NCBI GenBank assembly: GCA_021730285.1
Contig: CP082962.1
Coordinates: 1,550,001 to 1,614,000, forward strand
DNA from: Desulfovibrio sp. JY
GTDB taxonomy: Bacteria > Desulfobacterota > Desulfovibrionia > Desulfovibrionales > Desulfovibrionaceae
Direction of reading: 5' to 3'
Length of the DNA: 64,000 nt
In this document: positions 49,824-58,659 of the stretch, piece after piece
Position numbering within the stretch: position 1 is the first letter of the stretch
Layout: every line of letters starts with the position of its first letter
Made by a program: the position numbers and the translations under genes
Notes under the pieces: model-generated
What the model was told of the DNA's origin: nothing
The model's input: the letters and a program-made list of their open reading frames with translations, nothing else
Databases searched by the model: none

Positions 49824-51245
49824 ATGGCGCTTTTCATTGTGATTCTGCTCGGTGCCTGTCACGCCATCGGTGTCGCTTCGGCGGCCCGGGCGCTTTTCAC
49901 CGCCCGCTCGCCGCAAGGCTCCATGGCCTGGGTCATGGGCATGATCACCTTTCCGTACGTGGCCGTGCCGCTGTACTGGGTGCTCGGCCGCAACCGTTTC
50001 CAGGGCTACGTGGCCTCCCGTCGCGAAGGCGACAAGATGGTCGGGAGGCTGGCCCCGGAGATCGACCAGTTCAAGGCCTTTCCCGATGCCTCCGCGCCGG
50101 GTCTGCCCGGATTTTTCCCGGTCATCGAACGGCTGGCCGAACTGCCCTTCACCAAGGGCAACGCCGTGGAGCTTCTGATCGACGGCCAGGCCACCTTCGA
50201 CGCCATTTTCGCGGCCATCGACGCGGCCGAGTCGTATGTGGCGGTCCAGTTCTTCATCATCCGCGACGACGCGATCGGCCGGGCCCTCAAGGACCACCTC
50301 GTGGCCAAGGCCCGGGCCGGCGTGGCCGTGTACGTGCTCTACGACGAGATCGGCAGCCATTCCCTCGACACGGCCTATCTCGCCGACCTGCGCCGGGCCG
50401 GGGCCCAAGTTTCGGCGTTTAACACCACGCTCGGCTGGCGCAACCGGCTCCAGCTCAACTTCCGCAACCACCGCAAGATCGTGGTGGTGGACGGCAGGAC
50501 GGCCTTTGTCGGCGGCCACAACGTCGGGGACGAATACATGGGCAAAAGCCCGCGCTTCGGCCATTGGCGCGACACCCATGTGCGCTGCCAGGGGCCAGCG
50601 GTCAGCCTTGTCCAGCTCACCTTCGCCGAGGACTGGTACTGGGCCACCCGGACCACGCCCAAGCTCGACTGGGAACTGCGCCACGCCCCCGACGGCGACA
50701 TGCCCGTGCTGGTGCTGCCCACCGGGCCGGCCGACGACATCGAATCCTGCGACCTCTATTTCTTCCAGTCCATCGCCGCCGCGAAAAAACGCCTCTGGAT
50801 CGTCAGCCCCTATTTCGTGCCGGACCGGGAAATCATCTCCGCCCTGCAACTGGCCGTGCTGCGCGGCGTGGACGTGCGCATCATGCTGCCCAAAAAGCCC
50901 GATCACAAACTGGTCTATCTGGCCTCGTTCTCCTACCTTTCGGACCTGGAGACCTTGGGCGTCAAATTCTACCGCTACACCAACGGCTTCCTGCACCAGA
51001 AGGTGATCCTGGTCGACGACGTCATGGCCTCGGTCGGCACGGCCAACTGCGACAACCGCTCCTTTCGTCTCAATTTCGAGATCAGCATGGTCGTGGCCGA
51101 CTCGGCGTTCATCCGCGCCGTCGAAGCCATGCTCCTGACCGACTTCACCTTCTGCCAGTCCGTCAGCGCCGACGATTACGAGGAACGCTCGTTTTTCTTC
51201 AAAACCGGCGTCATGCTGAGCCGCCTCCTGTCGCCTATTTTGTAG
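49824..51245 (+). CDS. cls: Cardiolipin synthase (phospholipase D family)
   Basis: This 473-residue protein has two N-terminal membrane helices (about 1-22 and 34-55) and two HKD catalytic motifs: HRKIVVVDG with GGHN following, and HQKVILVDD with GTANCDNRS following. It condenses two phosphatidylglycerol molecules to cardiolipin at the inner membrane. The ATG at 49824 has GAGGGA upstream; 33 extra upstream codons are possible but lack a ribosome site. A hairpin module of the D type follows the stop. Confidence 0.93.
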   Translation: MALFIVILLGACHAIGVASAARALFTARSPQGSMAWVMGMITFPYVAVPLYWVLGRNRFQGYVASRREGDKMVGRLAPEIDQFKAFPDASAPGLPGFFPVIERLAELPFTKGNAVELLIDGQATFDAIFAAIDAAESYVAVQFFIIRDDAIGRALKDHLVAKARAGVAVYVLYDEIGSHSLDTAYLADLRRAGAQVSAFNTTLGWRNRLQLNFRNHRKIVVVDGRTAFVGGHNVGDEYMGKSPRFGHWRDTHVRCQGPAVSLVQLTFAEDWYWATRTTPKLDWELRHAPDGDMPVLVLPTGPADDIESCDLYFFQSIAAAKKRLWIVSPYFVPDREIISALQLAVLRGVDVRIMLPKKPDHKLVYLASFSYLSDLETLGVKFYRYTNGFLHQKVILVDDVMASVGTANCDNRSFRLNFEISMVVADSAFIRAVEAMLLTDFTFCQSVSADDYEERSFFFKTGVMLSRLLSPIL

Positions 51246-51257
51246 GGAAGGAAAGAG

Positions 51258-51323
51258 CCGGGGGAGGGAACCCCTTTTTGAAAAAAGGGGTTCCCTCCCC
51301 CGGACCCCCACCCTCCCGAAAAA
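51258..51323 (+). repeat. Hairpin module D(+)
   Basis: Hairpin 51258-51303 (stem CCGGGGGAGGGAACCCCTTTT) is followed by GACCCCCACCCTCCCGAAAA, the same hairpin plus C-rich tract plus A-run design as the other modules but with different sequence. It lies 12 bases after the cls stop in sense orientation. Confidence 0.7.
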
Positions 51324-51367
51324 CGTTGACGGTGACCGTTGGAGACAGCCAGGTGCAAGGAGGGGGC

Positions 51368-52357
51368 ATGCTAAGATTGGGATGTCGTTTTGGGGGAATG
51401 GTGCTTTTGGCGGTCTTGTTGCTTTGCGGCAAGGCTTTTTGCGATTCCGGGCAACAGCATGACGCCGTCGACTACGGCAAGAACAAGAACTGGTCCATGC
51501 TGCCGGAAAAGACGGTGCATGATTTCGATGTGTTTTTTGTCCATCCGACCACTTACGGCCCCCCGGCCAATGGAAAATACACCGCCTCCCTGGACGACAA
51601 GGCGCTCAACGCCAAAACGGACAAGGATAGCGTCCGCTGGGTAACGGCGGCCTTTTCCGACAGCTGCAACGTGTTCGCCCCACGGTATCGCCAGGTCAAC
51701 ATCGAAGTCATGATGATGGGCGACGCGGCAAAGGCGAAATATCTCGAGACGCCGGTCGGGGATATTACGGCGGCGTTCGAATATTATTTGCGCCACCTCA
51801 ACAAGGGGCGTCCGTTTATCCTGGCGAGCCACAGCCAGGGCTCCAATGTCCTGCTGCTGATGCTGCTGCGCAATCCCGGGCTGTTGGATAAAAGCAAGCT
51901 GGTTGCCGCCTATATGCCCGGTTGGACGTTCACGGATGCCGATTTGGCCCGGATAGGCCTGCGCCTGGGCCGGCGTCCCGACGAAACGGGTGTGCTGCTG
52001 ACCTGGAACACGGTCGGCCCCGGGGGCGTTTCGCCGACGGTGCTGCCCGGTGCCCGGTGCGTGAACCCCTTGTCCTGGACCACGGACCAAAAGGAGTATC
52101 CGGCCTCCATGGACATCGCGGCGAGAATTTTGCGCGAAGACAAACCGCCCCTGGTCGTGCCGCATTTCACCGCCGCCCGCATCAACGACAGCGGGGCGCT
52201 CGAGATTCCGACGCCGCGGCCCGAGATCGCCGGGCAACTCAAGATGTTCATGGGCAAGGAATGCTATCACCGCTATGATTATGATTTTTTCTTCGACAAC
52301 GTGAAGGCGAACGCAAAGTTGCGTTGCGAAACCTACCGCAGGGAACATCGCCCTTAG
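51368..52357 (+). CDS. DUF3089 family alpha/beta hydrolase, secreted
   Basis: This 329-residue protein has an N-terminal signal sequence (MVLLAVLLLCGKAFC) and the DUF3089 pattern: DVFFVHPTTYGPP, a nucleophile elbow ILASHSQGSNVL with Ser and PGWTFTDADL. It probably acts as a periplasmic esterase or lipase; the substrate is unknown. The start at 51368 has AAGGAGGGGG. The open frame extends far upstream across cls in another frame, and that part is not coding for this protein. A strong bidirectional terminator follows. Confidence 0.82.
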   Translation: MLRLGCRFGGMVLLAVLLLCGKAFCDSGQQHDAVDYGKNKNWSMLPEKTVHDFDVFFVHPTTYGPPANGKYTASLDDKALNAKTDKDSVRWVTAAFSDSCNVFAPRYRQVNIEVMMMGDAAKAKYLETPVGDITAAFEYYLRHLNKGRPFILASHSQGSNVLLLMLLRNPGLLDKSKLVAAYMPGWTFTDADLARIGLRLGRRPDETGVLLTWNTVGPGGVSPTVLPGARCVNPLSWTTDQKEYPASMDIAARILREDKPPLVVPHFTAARINDSGALEIPTPRPEIAGQLKMFMGKECYHRYDYDFFFDNVKANAKLRCETYRREHRP

Positions 52358-52420
52358 CAGGCAGGAACGCGGCGCGATCCCCGGCGGCATTGCGCCTGCG
52401 GGGCTGATGCGATTCACGCG

Positions 52421-52456
52421 AAAAAAGGGGCCGCCGGTATTTCGGCGGCCCCTTTT
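52421..52456. terminator. Bidirectional rho-independent terminator
   Basis: GGGGCCGCCG (52427-52436), a 6-base loop and CGGCGGCCCC (52443-52452) form a 10-bp GC stem with six A on the left and four T on the right. It serves the DUF3089 gene on the plus strand and the flavin-binding protein gene on the minus strand. Unlike the repeat modules it is a classical intrinsic terminator. Confidence 0.88.
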
Positions 52457-52484
52457 GCTTGGCGCCGTGAAGAGCGCGTGCGGG

Positions 52485-52886
52485 TTAGAAGGTGAAGGTC
52501 TTGGGGGGATTGCCGCTGAAGTCGAACAGGATGGCCCGACCGTGGTCGATGCTGAAGGTCGTGAAGTCGGGGTTGTCCGCAGAGCCGTAGATGGAGCGGA
52601 CCAGGGCGTTGCCGTCGATGATGCGCTTTTTGACCGCCGGATCGTCGTCGAGGACCGCGGTCCCAGCCAGGCGCAAGGTGACCATCTTTTCGCTGCAACA
52701 GGACAGCTCCAGCCGGTTGTCCGCCACAAGCTGGGCATAGGTTTCCTTGCTCTTGGCCGTGCAGAACCACAGCCGCCCGTCCTGCTCGAACTGGAACTGG
52801 AAGGGCCGGACCCGGGCCGCGCCCGCATCCGAGGTGGCCAGGAACACGGTGGAATTGGTCTTGAGGAAATCGATGACTTCGCGCAT
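52485..52886 (-). CDS. Pyridoxamine 5'-phosphate oxidase-like FMN-binding protein
   Basis: This 133-residue protein has the split-barrel flavin fold of the PNPOx-like family (TVFLATSDAGAARVRPFQF, LWFCTAKSKETYAQL, LSCCSEKMVTLRL). It probably binds FMN or F420 and reduces a small substrate, or acts as a general stress flavoprotein. The ATG at 52886 has AAGGAG. The gene follows a marR gene at 48 bases, and a palindrome similar to the marR operator lies in between, so it is likely a MarR-controlled target. Confidence 0.82.
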   Translation of the reverse strand: MREVIDFLKTNSTVFLATSDAGAARVRPFQFQFEQDGRLWFCTAKSKETYAQLVADNRLELSCCSEKMVTLRLAGTAVLDDDPAVKKRIIDGNALVRSIYGSADNPDFTTFSIDHGRAILFDFSGNPPKTFTF

Positions 52887-52903
52887 GGAATGCTCCTTTT
52901 TTT

Positions 52904-52917
52904 GTTCGACATCGAAC
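52904..52917. promoter_or_regulatory. MarR operator-like palindrome before the flavin-binding protein gene
   Basis: GTTCGACATCGAAC has perfect 6-base arms (GTTCGA/TCGAAC) around CA. It matches the element in the marR promoter (53373-53386) at nearly every position. It lies 18 bases before the ATG, so binding there could block the downstream gene directly. Confidence 0.6.
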
Positions 52918-52934
52918 CAGTTGGGCAAATTTTT

Positions 52935-53360
52935 TTAGCCCAGGTTGTCCCGCACGGTTTCCAGACCGGCGACGAGCTCCTGCCGCCGGGCGTCGTCCAT
53001 GCCGCCCCAGACCCGGGCCAGCAGGACGGTCGACACGGCCTTGAAATCGCCGCGAAACGCCTCGCCCTTGTCCGTCAGGGCGACCAGGGTGACGCGGCTG
53101 TCGTCCGGGCTGCCCTGGCGGCGGACGTAGCCGGTGGCCTCGAGCTTGCGCACGAGCACGGTGACGGTATTTTTGCGCCGCCCGATGGCCGTCGCCAGCG
53201 CGTTCATGGCCATGGGCCCCTGGTCGTAGAGACGGGCCAGGATCGCGCCGTGGGAGGGCACGATGCCCGGATGCCCCCGGCGCGTCAGCTCGGCCACGAT
53301 CCATTCGTGGGCACGCTCGCGGATGTCGGCGATCAGGGCGATGACGTGGTCGGTGCGCAT
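52935..53360 (-). CDS. MarR family transcriptional regulator
   Basis: This 141-residue winged-helix protein contains MAMNALATAIGRRKNTVTVL as its recognition helix region and the MarR wing SPDDSRVTLVALTDKG. It is probably a dimeric repressor. Its own promoter contains a GTTCGACGTAGAAC palindrome exactly between the -35 and -10 boxes, and a near copy lies before the following flavin-binding protein gene, indicating autoregulation and joint control. The mRNA seems leaderless because the -10 box is six bases from the ATG. Confidence 0.87.
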   Translation of the reverse strand: MRTDHVIALIADIRERAHEWIVAELTRRGHPGIVPSHGAILARLYDQGPMAMNALATAIGRRKNTVTVLVRKLEATGYVRRQGSPDDSRVTLVALTDKGEAFRGDFKAVSTVLLARVWGGMDDARRQELVAGLETVRDNLG

Positions 53361-53366
53361 GGGTGT

Positions 53367-53395
53367 CGAATAGTTCTACGTCGAACCATTGTCAA
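53367..53395 (-). promoter_or_regulatory. marR promoter with operator in the spacer
   Basis: On the minus strand TTGACA (53395-53390), a 17-base spacer and TATTCG (53372-53367) make the promoter. The operator-like GTTCGACGTAGAAC (53386-53373) fills most of the spacer. Six bases (ACACCC) separate the -10 box from the ATG at 53360. Confidence 0.72.
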
Positions 53396-53465
53396 CACCA
53401 AAAAAAGGTCCTGGCCGGACAGGGCCTGCGCCCGCCGGTTGCGGCCGGTGTCCCTGGGCGGGGAC

Positions 53466-54023
53466 TTACTTGCGCGCCGTGGGCCGGCAGGCGCCCTGGC
53501 AGCAGCCGTCGGCGAGGAATTCGCTGTAGGCGAAGAGGATGCGTCGTTCCCGGGCCAGGGCGTCCTCGGGCAGGGCCGGGATGGGGGCGTTTGCCGCCAT
53601 GGCGTCCGTAAAAGACGGGAGGGCGCGCATGCCGTGGCCGAGTTCGCGGCCTGTGGCGGCTTCGAGCAGGACGGCGTCGTGGGTGTCGGTGACGGCGACC
53701 AGGGGCACGGGGCCGCCCTGGTAGAGGCGGGCGGCGGCCAGGGCCTCGCGGACGTAGGAGCCGGGTTCGCCGGAGCAGAAGATGATGAAAAGGAGCGGCT
53801 TGCCGTCCGTGTCCACGGCGAGCAGGTCCACCATGCGGGTGTAGTCCTTGTCCTCGATGGGGAAGCAGACCCCGACCTTGGGCGTCAGCCGATCCTTGGG
53901 ATAGCCTTTTTCCTCCACCAGGAGCCTGGCCAGGGCCTGCCGGAACTCTTCGTAGGACGTTTCGGCGACTTCCTCGCCGGTCAGGTAGTCGCGGATGACG
54001 TTGCCCAGCGATTCCTCATGCAT
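53466..54023 (-). CDS. Restriction-endonuclease-like (HsdR N-terminal-type) protein, probably inactive
   Basis: This 185-residue protein resembles the N-terminal nuclease domain of type I restriction enzymes: YEEFRQALARLLVEEKGYP, then MVDLLAVDTDGKPLLFII. The aspartate of the PD-(D/E)xK motif is kept (VDLLAVD), but the E-x-K part reads IIFCSGEP instead of EcK, so cleavage activity is doubtful. A Cys-rich end (DGCCQGAC) is unusual. The start overlaps the preceding membrane-protein stop (ATGCATGA), so they are coupled. Function unknown. Confidence 0.62.
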   Translation of the reverse strand: MHEESLGNVIRDYLTGEEVAETSYEEFRQALARLLVEEKGYPKDRLTPKVGVCFPIEDKDYTRMVDLLAVDTDGKPLLFIIFCSGEPGSYVREALAAARLYQGGPVPLVAVTDTHDAVLLEAATGRELGHGMRALPSFTDAMAANAPIPALPEDALARERRILFAYSEFLADGCCQGACRPTARK

Positions 54024-55776
54024 GGCGAGCCTCCTTGAGCGTTTCGGCCGTGAAAAGGCCCGGCCGGCGGCGATTGAGCGAGACGGTCCCGGCCGTCAGC
54101 GCGGCAAAGGCCAGGGCGGCGAAGCCCAACAGCGCGAAACGATGGCTGTCGTCGGGGATGACGACCACGGGCCGCACCGACGCCGTCACCTCGATGATGG
54201 TGCCGCTGTCCGGTGCTTCGGCAACGGGCTGTGCGCCTTCGAAGCGGTAGTGGGCGCGCGCTTTCCAGGGCAGCCAGGGCAGACGCATGCGCTGGCCGGG
54301 GATGCCGGCCGGGATGAGGGTGACGCCGGTCGGCGTCGCGGTCACGGGCAGACGGGTGTCGCCGGCCAGCGCAATGATGCGGTCCTTGTAGAAATCGGCG
54401 ATGGAAAACGCGCCGTAGAAGTTGGGATTCTCCGTCAGGTACGGCATGAGCTCCCGGTTGCGGCCGTAAAAGGTCAGGCAGGTGGCGGCGAGCAGGGCGT
54501 AAAGGGCCAGGGTCCGCAACCGGGCCACGGCTTTTGCCGGAAAGCGGCCCAACCGGTCGGCCACGAAAAAGATCAGGAAGTTGTAGGCGATAAAAAGGAA
54601 CCGGAAGGGATAGATTTCGGCCGAGGACAGATGCAGCCAGTGGGAGACGGTGCGCCAGACCGTGCCCCAGCCGAGGACGAGAAAGATGCCGGCACAAAGC
54701 AGGCAGGCCGCGTCGCGAAGACGCCGGGGATCGTTTTGGCGCAGTCGCGCCAGGTATTCCGCCGCCAGCCAGCCGACAAGAACCACAAAGGCCGCGCCGA
54801 CCAGGAGCGAGCCGTCGTAAAAGGCCACGTTGTATTTGGAATAGGTCTCCGGGAACCGGAACATGGGGAAGACGGCGTCGGTCAGAAGTCCCCAGATGTC
54901 GGCCAGGGAGCCGTAGCCGCCGGCCGGGATGCGCGTCCAGCCGCCGTAGACCTTGGACACGGCGTAGGCCTTGGGCGAAACGAGCAGGACCGTGCCCGTA
55001 AAAAAGAAGGCCGTCCGCCACAGCACGTCGGCGCGTCTGGAGAGCAGGGCGTCAAGCGCGAGGTAAAGTCCCACGGCCATGCACAGCCACACGAAAAGGT
55101 GCAGCGCGCCCTGGTAGAAAATCCAGGCGGCCACAAGCGACGCCCCGGCCCAGGCCAGCGGCCGAAAACGCCTGCCGACCAGCAGGGCGGCCAGCAGCGG
55201 CGTCAGGCACAGGCTGATCTGGGGCGAATAGCCGATGGCGAGATGCTGCACCAGCCAGGGATTGAAGAGAAAAAGGACCAGCAGCACGATAGCCTGCCCG
55301 GTGGCCAGGCCGGTCCGTGTGGCCAGCAGGCGCACGCCGGCGATGGCGAGCAGGAGGTGCAGCCCGAAATAGGCCTTCATGAAGGCCGCAAACGGCAGCA
55401 CCCAGGCCAGCGGCAGCAAGGGGGACAGGCTTATGACTTCCGGGTTGGACCAGTAGGACAGGTCCTGCAGGGTGGAAAACCAGGTGATGTCCGTCGGGAT
55501 GGCCAAAAACGACAGGGGCAGCCGGCCGAAAGAGCGCAGGCTGTCGTAGAGGAAGTGGAAATAAAAAAGGTCCTTGCCCCAGTCCAGAATGCCCACGCGG
55601 TCGGAGAAGAGAAACGCCCCGTAAAAAAAATACGTCCCGGCCAGGGCCACGGCCCAGTAGACGGCCGTGCCGGTCCAGGTCCCTGTCCATGTCCATGACG
55701 CCGGAACGCGCCGGGGCGCGGCGTCTGGCCGGCGGGCATCGGCCGGGGCGGCATATGGGGTTTCGGGTGCGGACAT
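54016..55776 (-). CDS. Large polytopic membrane protein of unknown function
   Basis: This 586-residue protein starts at 55776. About a dozen hydrophobic helices occupy residues 40-460, followed by a small soluble segment and one last helix (FALLGFAALAFAALTAG). The acidic and aromatic loop after the first helix (DRVGILDWGKDLFYFHFLYD) recalls lipid-linked glycosyltransferases of the GT-C type, but no diagnostic motif is certain. It may modify a cell-envelope polymer. It precedes and overlaps the HsdR-like gene. Confidence 0.6.
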   Translation of the reverse strand: MSAPETPYAAPADARRPDAAPRRVPASWTWTGTWTGTAVYWAVALAGTYFFYGAFLFSDRVGILDWGKDLFYFHFLYDSLRSFGRLPLSFLAIPTDITWFSTLQDLSYWSNPEVISLSPLLPLAWVLPFAAFMKAYFGLHLLLAIAGVRLLATRTGLATGQAIVLLVLFLFNPWLVQHLAIGYSPQISLCLTPLLAALLVGRRFRPLAWAGASLVAAWIFYQGALHLFVWLCMAVGLYLALDALLSRRADVLWRTAFFFTGTVLLVSPKAYAVSKVYGGWTRIPAGGYGSLADIWGLLTDAVFPMFRFPETYSKYNVAFYDGSLLVGAAFVVLVGWLAAEYLARLRQNDPRRLRDAACLLCAGIFLVLGWGTVWRTVSHWLHLSSAEIYPFRFLFIAYNFLIFFVADRLGRFPAKAVARLRTLALYALLAATCLTFYGRNRELMPYLTENPNFYGAFSIADFYKDRIIALAGDTRLPVTATPTGVTLIPAGIPGQRMRLPWLPWKARAHYRFEGAQPVAEAPDSGTIIEVTASVRPVVVIPDDSHRFALLGFAALAFAALTAGTVSLNRRRPGLFTAETLKEARHA

Positions 55777-55946
55777 ATCCTGGCTTCGTGCCCGGGGGCT
55801 TTCCGGGGATAGCGGCAATCTTACGCCGGGGGCAAGGATTTTTCAGCGGGTTTCGGGCGGTTGGTTTCCTCCGGGCGACGCCGCCGTCTCGACGAAGCGC
55901 GAAGTTTAGGGTAGTTAGAGCCATTCTTTACATAGGCGGGGGGCGT

Positions 55947-57410
55947 ATGGAAGACGGGCGACTGCGCGACAGGCTGGCCAGCCTCAAGGAACACCTGCAA
56001 CTGGAAAATCCGCTGCTGGTCGACGCGGTGGAGAGCTTCGGCAAGCTGGACAAGGTCTGCCGGGGCCTCGGGCTTCTCGCCAACGACCAGTCCACCATCT
56101 CCCAGATCGCCTGGTGGCCGCTTATTTCCATATTGGGGCCGTTTTCCGCCGGCAAATCCACGTTTATCAACTATTACCTGGATATGCCGGTGCAGCAAAC
56201 CGGCTCCCATGCCGTGGACGACAAGTTTACGGTCATCTGCTACAACGCCGCCGGCGAATCCCGGGTGCTGCCCGGCACGGCGCTCAACGCCGATCTGCGC
56301 TTTCCCTTCTACAAGATGAGCGAGGAGTTGGAGAAGGTGGAGCCCGGCGAGGGCGGGCGCATCGATTCCTACATCCGGCTCAAGACCAGCCCCAGCGACA
56401 AACTGCGCGGGCTCATCCTCATCGACTCCCCCGGCTTCGACGCCGACGCCCAGCGCACGGCGACCCTGCGCATCACCAATCACATCATGGACCTCTCCGA
56501 TCTGGTGCTGGTCCTGTTCGACGCCCGCCGGCCCGAGCCCGGGGCCATGCGCGACACGCTCACCCACCTGGTCGCGGCCACCATCAACCGCCGCGACTCC
56601 AATAAATTCATCTACATTCTCAACCAGATGGACATCGCCGCCCGGGAGGACAACCCCGAGGAGGTGGTGGGGGCGTGGCAGCGGGCGTTGGCCCAGCAGG
56701 GGTTGACCGCCGGCAAGTTCTACCGCATCTATTCGCCCTCGGCCGCCATGCCCATCGACGACGACGCCTTGCGGGCGCGGTTCGAGGCCAAGCGCGACGC
56801 GGACTTGGCCGCCATCCACAACCGCATGGACCAGGTGCGGGTGGAGCGGGCCTACCGTATCGTCGGCGACCTGGAGAAGCTGGCCCGGGAGGTGGAAGAC
56901 CTGCGGGTACCGGAAATCCGGGGCATGCTCATGCGCTGGCGCAAGGGCGCGCTGCGGCGCGATGCCCTGGTGTTCGGCGGGGTGGCGCTGGTCCTCGCGG
57001 CGCTGTATATTTTCACCGGCCATCCCTTCAGCAACGGCGTCGTGCCGGGCTGGCTGGGCTGGGTGTTTGCCGAATCCTGGCGCTGGATACCGTTTCTTCT
57101 TTTATGCCTGGGCGGCGGCAGCTGGCTGCATCATCTGGCCCGCAAATGGTCGGCCACGGCCGTGGCGCGGATGGTGGAAAAGGCCTATCCCCACGGTCCG
57201 GTGCGCGAGGGCCTCATGCGGGCCCTGGCGAAAAACACCGCGCCCTGGCGCTCGATCTACTATATGGAGCCGGCCGGCTGGGGCCAGAAGGCCCGCAATA
57301 CCCTGTCTTCGGTCATTACGGACAGCGAGAAATACATCCAGTCGTTAAACGACCGCTACGCCCACCCCTCGGGCGTGTGCCAGCCGGTCCCCGAATCCAT
57401 GATCGACTGA
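55947..57410 (+). CDS. Dynamin-like GTPase with C-terminal membrane helices
   Basis: This 487-residue protein has a GTPase domain with P-loop GPFSAGKST (64-72), DSPGF switch II and NQMD as the guanine-specificity motif. A helical region is followed by two membrane segments (about 340-358 and 370-392) and a C-terminal helical tail. The layout resembles bacterial dynamin-like and YjdA/EHD-type proteins that remodel or stabilise membranes. The ATG at 55947 is preceded by a G-rich stretch (GGCGGGGGGCGT). Confidence 0.8.
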   Translation: MEDGRLRDRLASLKEHLQLENPLLVDAVESFGKLDKVCRGLGLLANDQSTISQIAWWPLISILGPFSAGKSTFINYYLDMPVQQTGSHAVDDKFTVICYNAAGESRVLPGTALNADLRFPFYKMSEELEKVEPGEGGRIDSYIRLKTSPSDKLRGLILIDSPGFDADAQRTATLRITNHIMDLSDLVLVLFDARRPEPGAMRDTLTHLVAATINRRDSNKFIYILNQMDIAAREDNPEEVVGAWQRALAQQGLTAGKFYRIYSPSAAMPIDDDALRARFEAKRDADLAAIHNRMDQVRVERAYRIVGDLEKLAREVEDLRVPEIRGMLMRWRKGALRRDALVFGGVALVLAALYIFTGHPFSNGVVPGWLGWVFAESWRWIPFLLLCLGGGSWLHHLARKWSATAVARMVEKAYPHGPVREGLMRALAKNTAPWRSIYYMEPAGWGQKARNTLSSVITDSEKYIQSLNDRYAHPSGVCQPVPESMID

Positions 57411-57473
57411 TCTTCACCCCGGGCGCGGCGACCCCTGCCGCCGCGCCCGACAATCCCCTACCGGACCGTAGCC

Positions 57474-58619
57474 ATGAATCCCGCCTGCAAGGACATCACT
57501 TCGTTTCTCGTCATGGACATCCTGGAACGGGCCAACGCCATCGAGGCGGCCGGCCACCGGGTGATCCATCTGGAAATCGGCGAACCCGACTTCGATACGC
57601 CGGACTGCGTCAAGGAAGCCGCCGTAAAGGCCGTAACCGACGGCAAGACCCACTACACCCACAGCCTTGGCATCGCGGAACTGCGCGAGGCCATCTGCCG
57701 CCTGTTCGCCGACGAATACGGCGTGCGCATCACCCCGGACCGCATCCTGGTCACCGGCGGCACCTCGCCGGCCATGCTGCTGGCCTTTGCCGCCCTGGCT
57801 CGGCCCGGGGCCAACATGCTGCTGACCGACCCGGCCTACGCCTGCTACCCCAACTTCCTGCGCTTCACCGGCCTCATTCCCCATTACGTGCCCGTGGCCG
57901 AGGAGGACGGCTTCCAGTTCACCCCGGAGTCCATCGCGGCCAACGTTTCCGAGATGACCGCCGGCATTCTGGTCAATTCGCCGGCCAACCCCACCGGCAC
58001 CCTGCTCCCGGACGCCGCCATGGAGGCGGCCTGCGCCACGGGGCTGCCCGTGGTGTCCGACGAGATCTACCACGGCCTGACCTACGGCGGCCGGGCCCGC
58101 TGCGCCCTGGAATTTTCCGAGGACGCGCTGGTCCTAAACGGCTTTTCCAAGCGTTTCGCCATGACCGGACTGCGCCTGGGCTACCTTGTCGCGCCGTGCT
58201 CCATGATGGGGCTGTTGCAAAAACTCCAACAGAACCTTTTCATCTGCGCCTCTTCCGTGGCCCAGTGGGCCGGGTTGGCCGCCCTGTCGCCGGACGGGTT
58301 GGCCGCGGCCGAGACCATGCGCCAGACCTACGCCACGCGGCGCAAGGCGCTGCTTGCCGGGCTGAAAAAACTCGGCCTGTCGCCGCGCACCGAGCCCACG
58401 GGCGCGTTTTACGTGTTCGTGCGCGCCGACCACCTGAACCCGGATTCCCTGGCCCTGGCCTACGACATCCTGGAGAAGGTGCATCTGGGCGTGACCCCGG
58501 GCATCGACTTCGGCCCCGGCGGGGAAGGGCACCTGCGTTTTTCCTACGCCAACTCCCTGGAAAATATCGAGGAAGGCCTGGAAAGGCTTGGCCGCTACGT
58601 AAGCGACCACTGCGGCTGA
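57474..58619 (+). CDS. Pyridoxal-phosphate aminotransferase, class I/II
   Basis: This 381-residue protein has the fold type I pattern: HLEIGEPDFDTPDCVKEA, VTGGTSPAML, NSPANPTGTLL (substrate and cofactor-binding Asn), SDEIYHGLTYGG and the Schiff-base lysine in NGFSKRFAMTGLRLGY. It probably transfers the amino group of an amino acid to a 2-oxoacid, as in aspartate, alanine or aromatic aminotransferases; the substrate cannot be fixed. The gene lies 63 bases after the GTPase gene. Confidence 0.9.
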   Translation: MNPACKDITSFLVMDILERANAIEAAGHRVIHLEIGEPDFDTPDCVKEAAVKAVTDGKTHYTHSLGIAELREAICRLFADEYGVRITPDRILVTGGTSPAMLLAFAALARPGANMLLTDPAYACYPNFLRFTGLIPHYVPVAEEDGFQFTPESIAANVSEMTAGILVNSPANPTGTLLPDAAMEAACATGLPVVSDEIYHGLTYGGRARCALEFSEDALVLNGFSKRFAMTGLRLGYLVAPCSMMGLLQKLQQNLFICASSVAQWAGLAALSPDGLAAAETMRQTYATRRKALLAGLKKLGLSPRTEPTGAFYVFVRADHLNPDSLALAYDILEKVHLGVTPGIDFGPGGEGHLRFSYANSLENIEEGLERLGRYVSDHCG

Positions 58620-58659
58620 GGCGCGGACGTCCTTCCGCAATCCGTTTTCCCCGTCCCCC

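Noticed and set aside
50564-51367. Upstream extension of the DUF3089 protein across cls
   Set aside because: It overlaps the well-supported cls gene in another frame; the signal peptide and ribosome site place the start at 51368.
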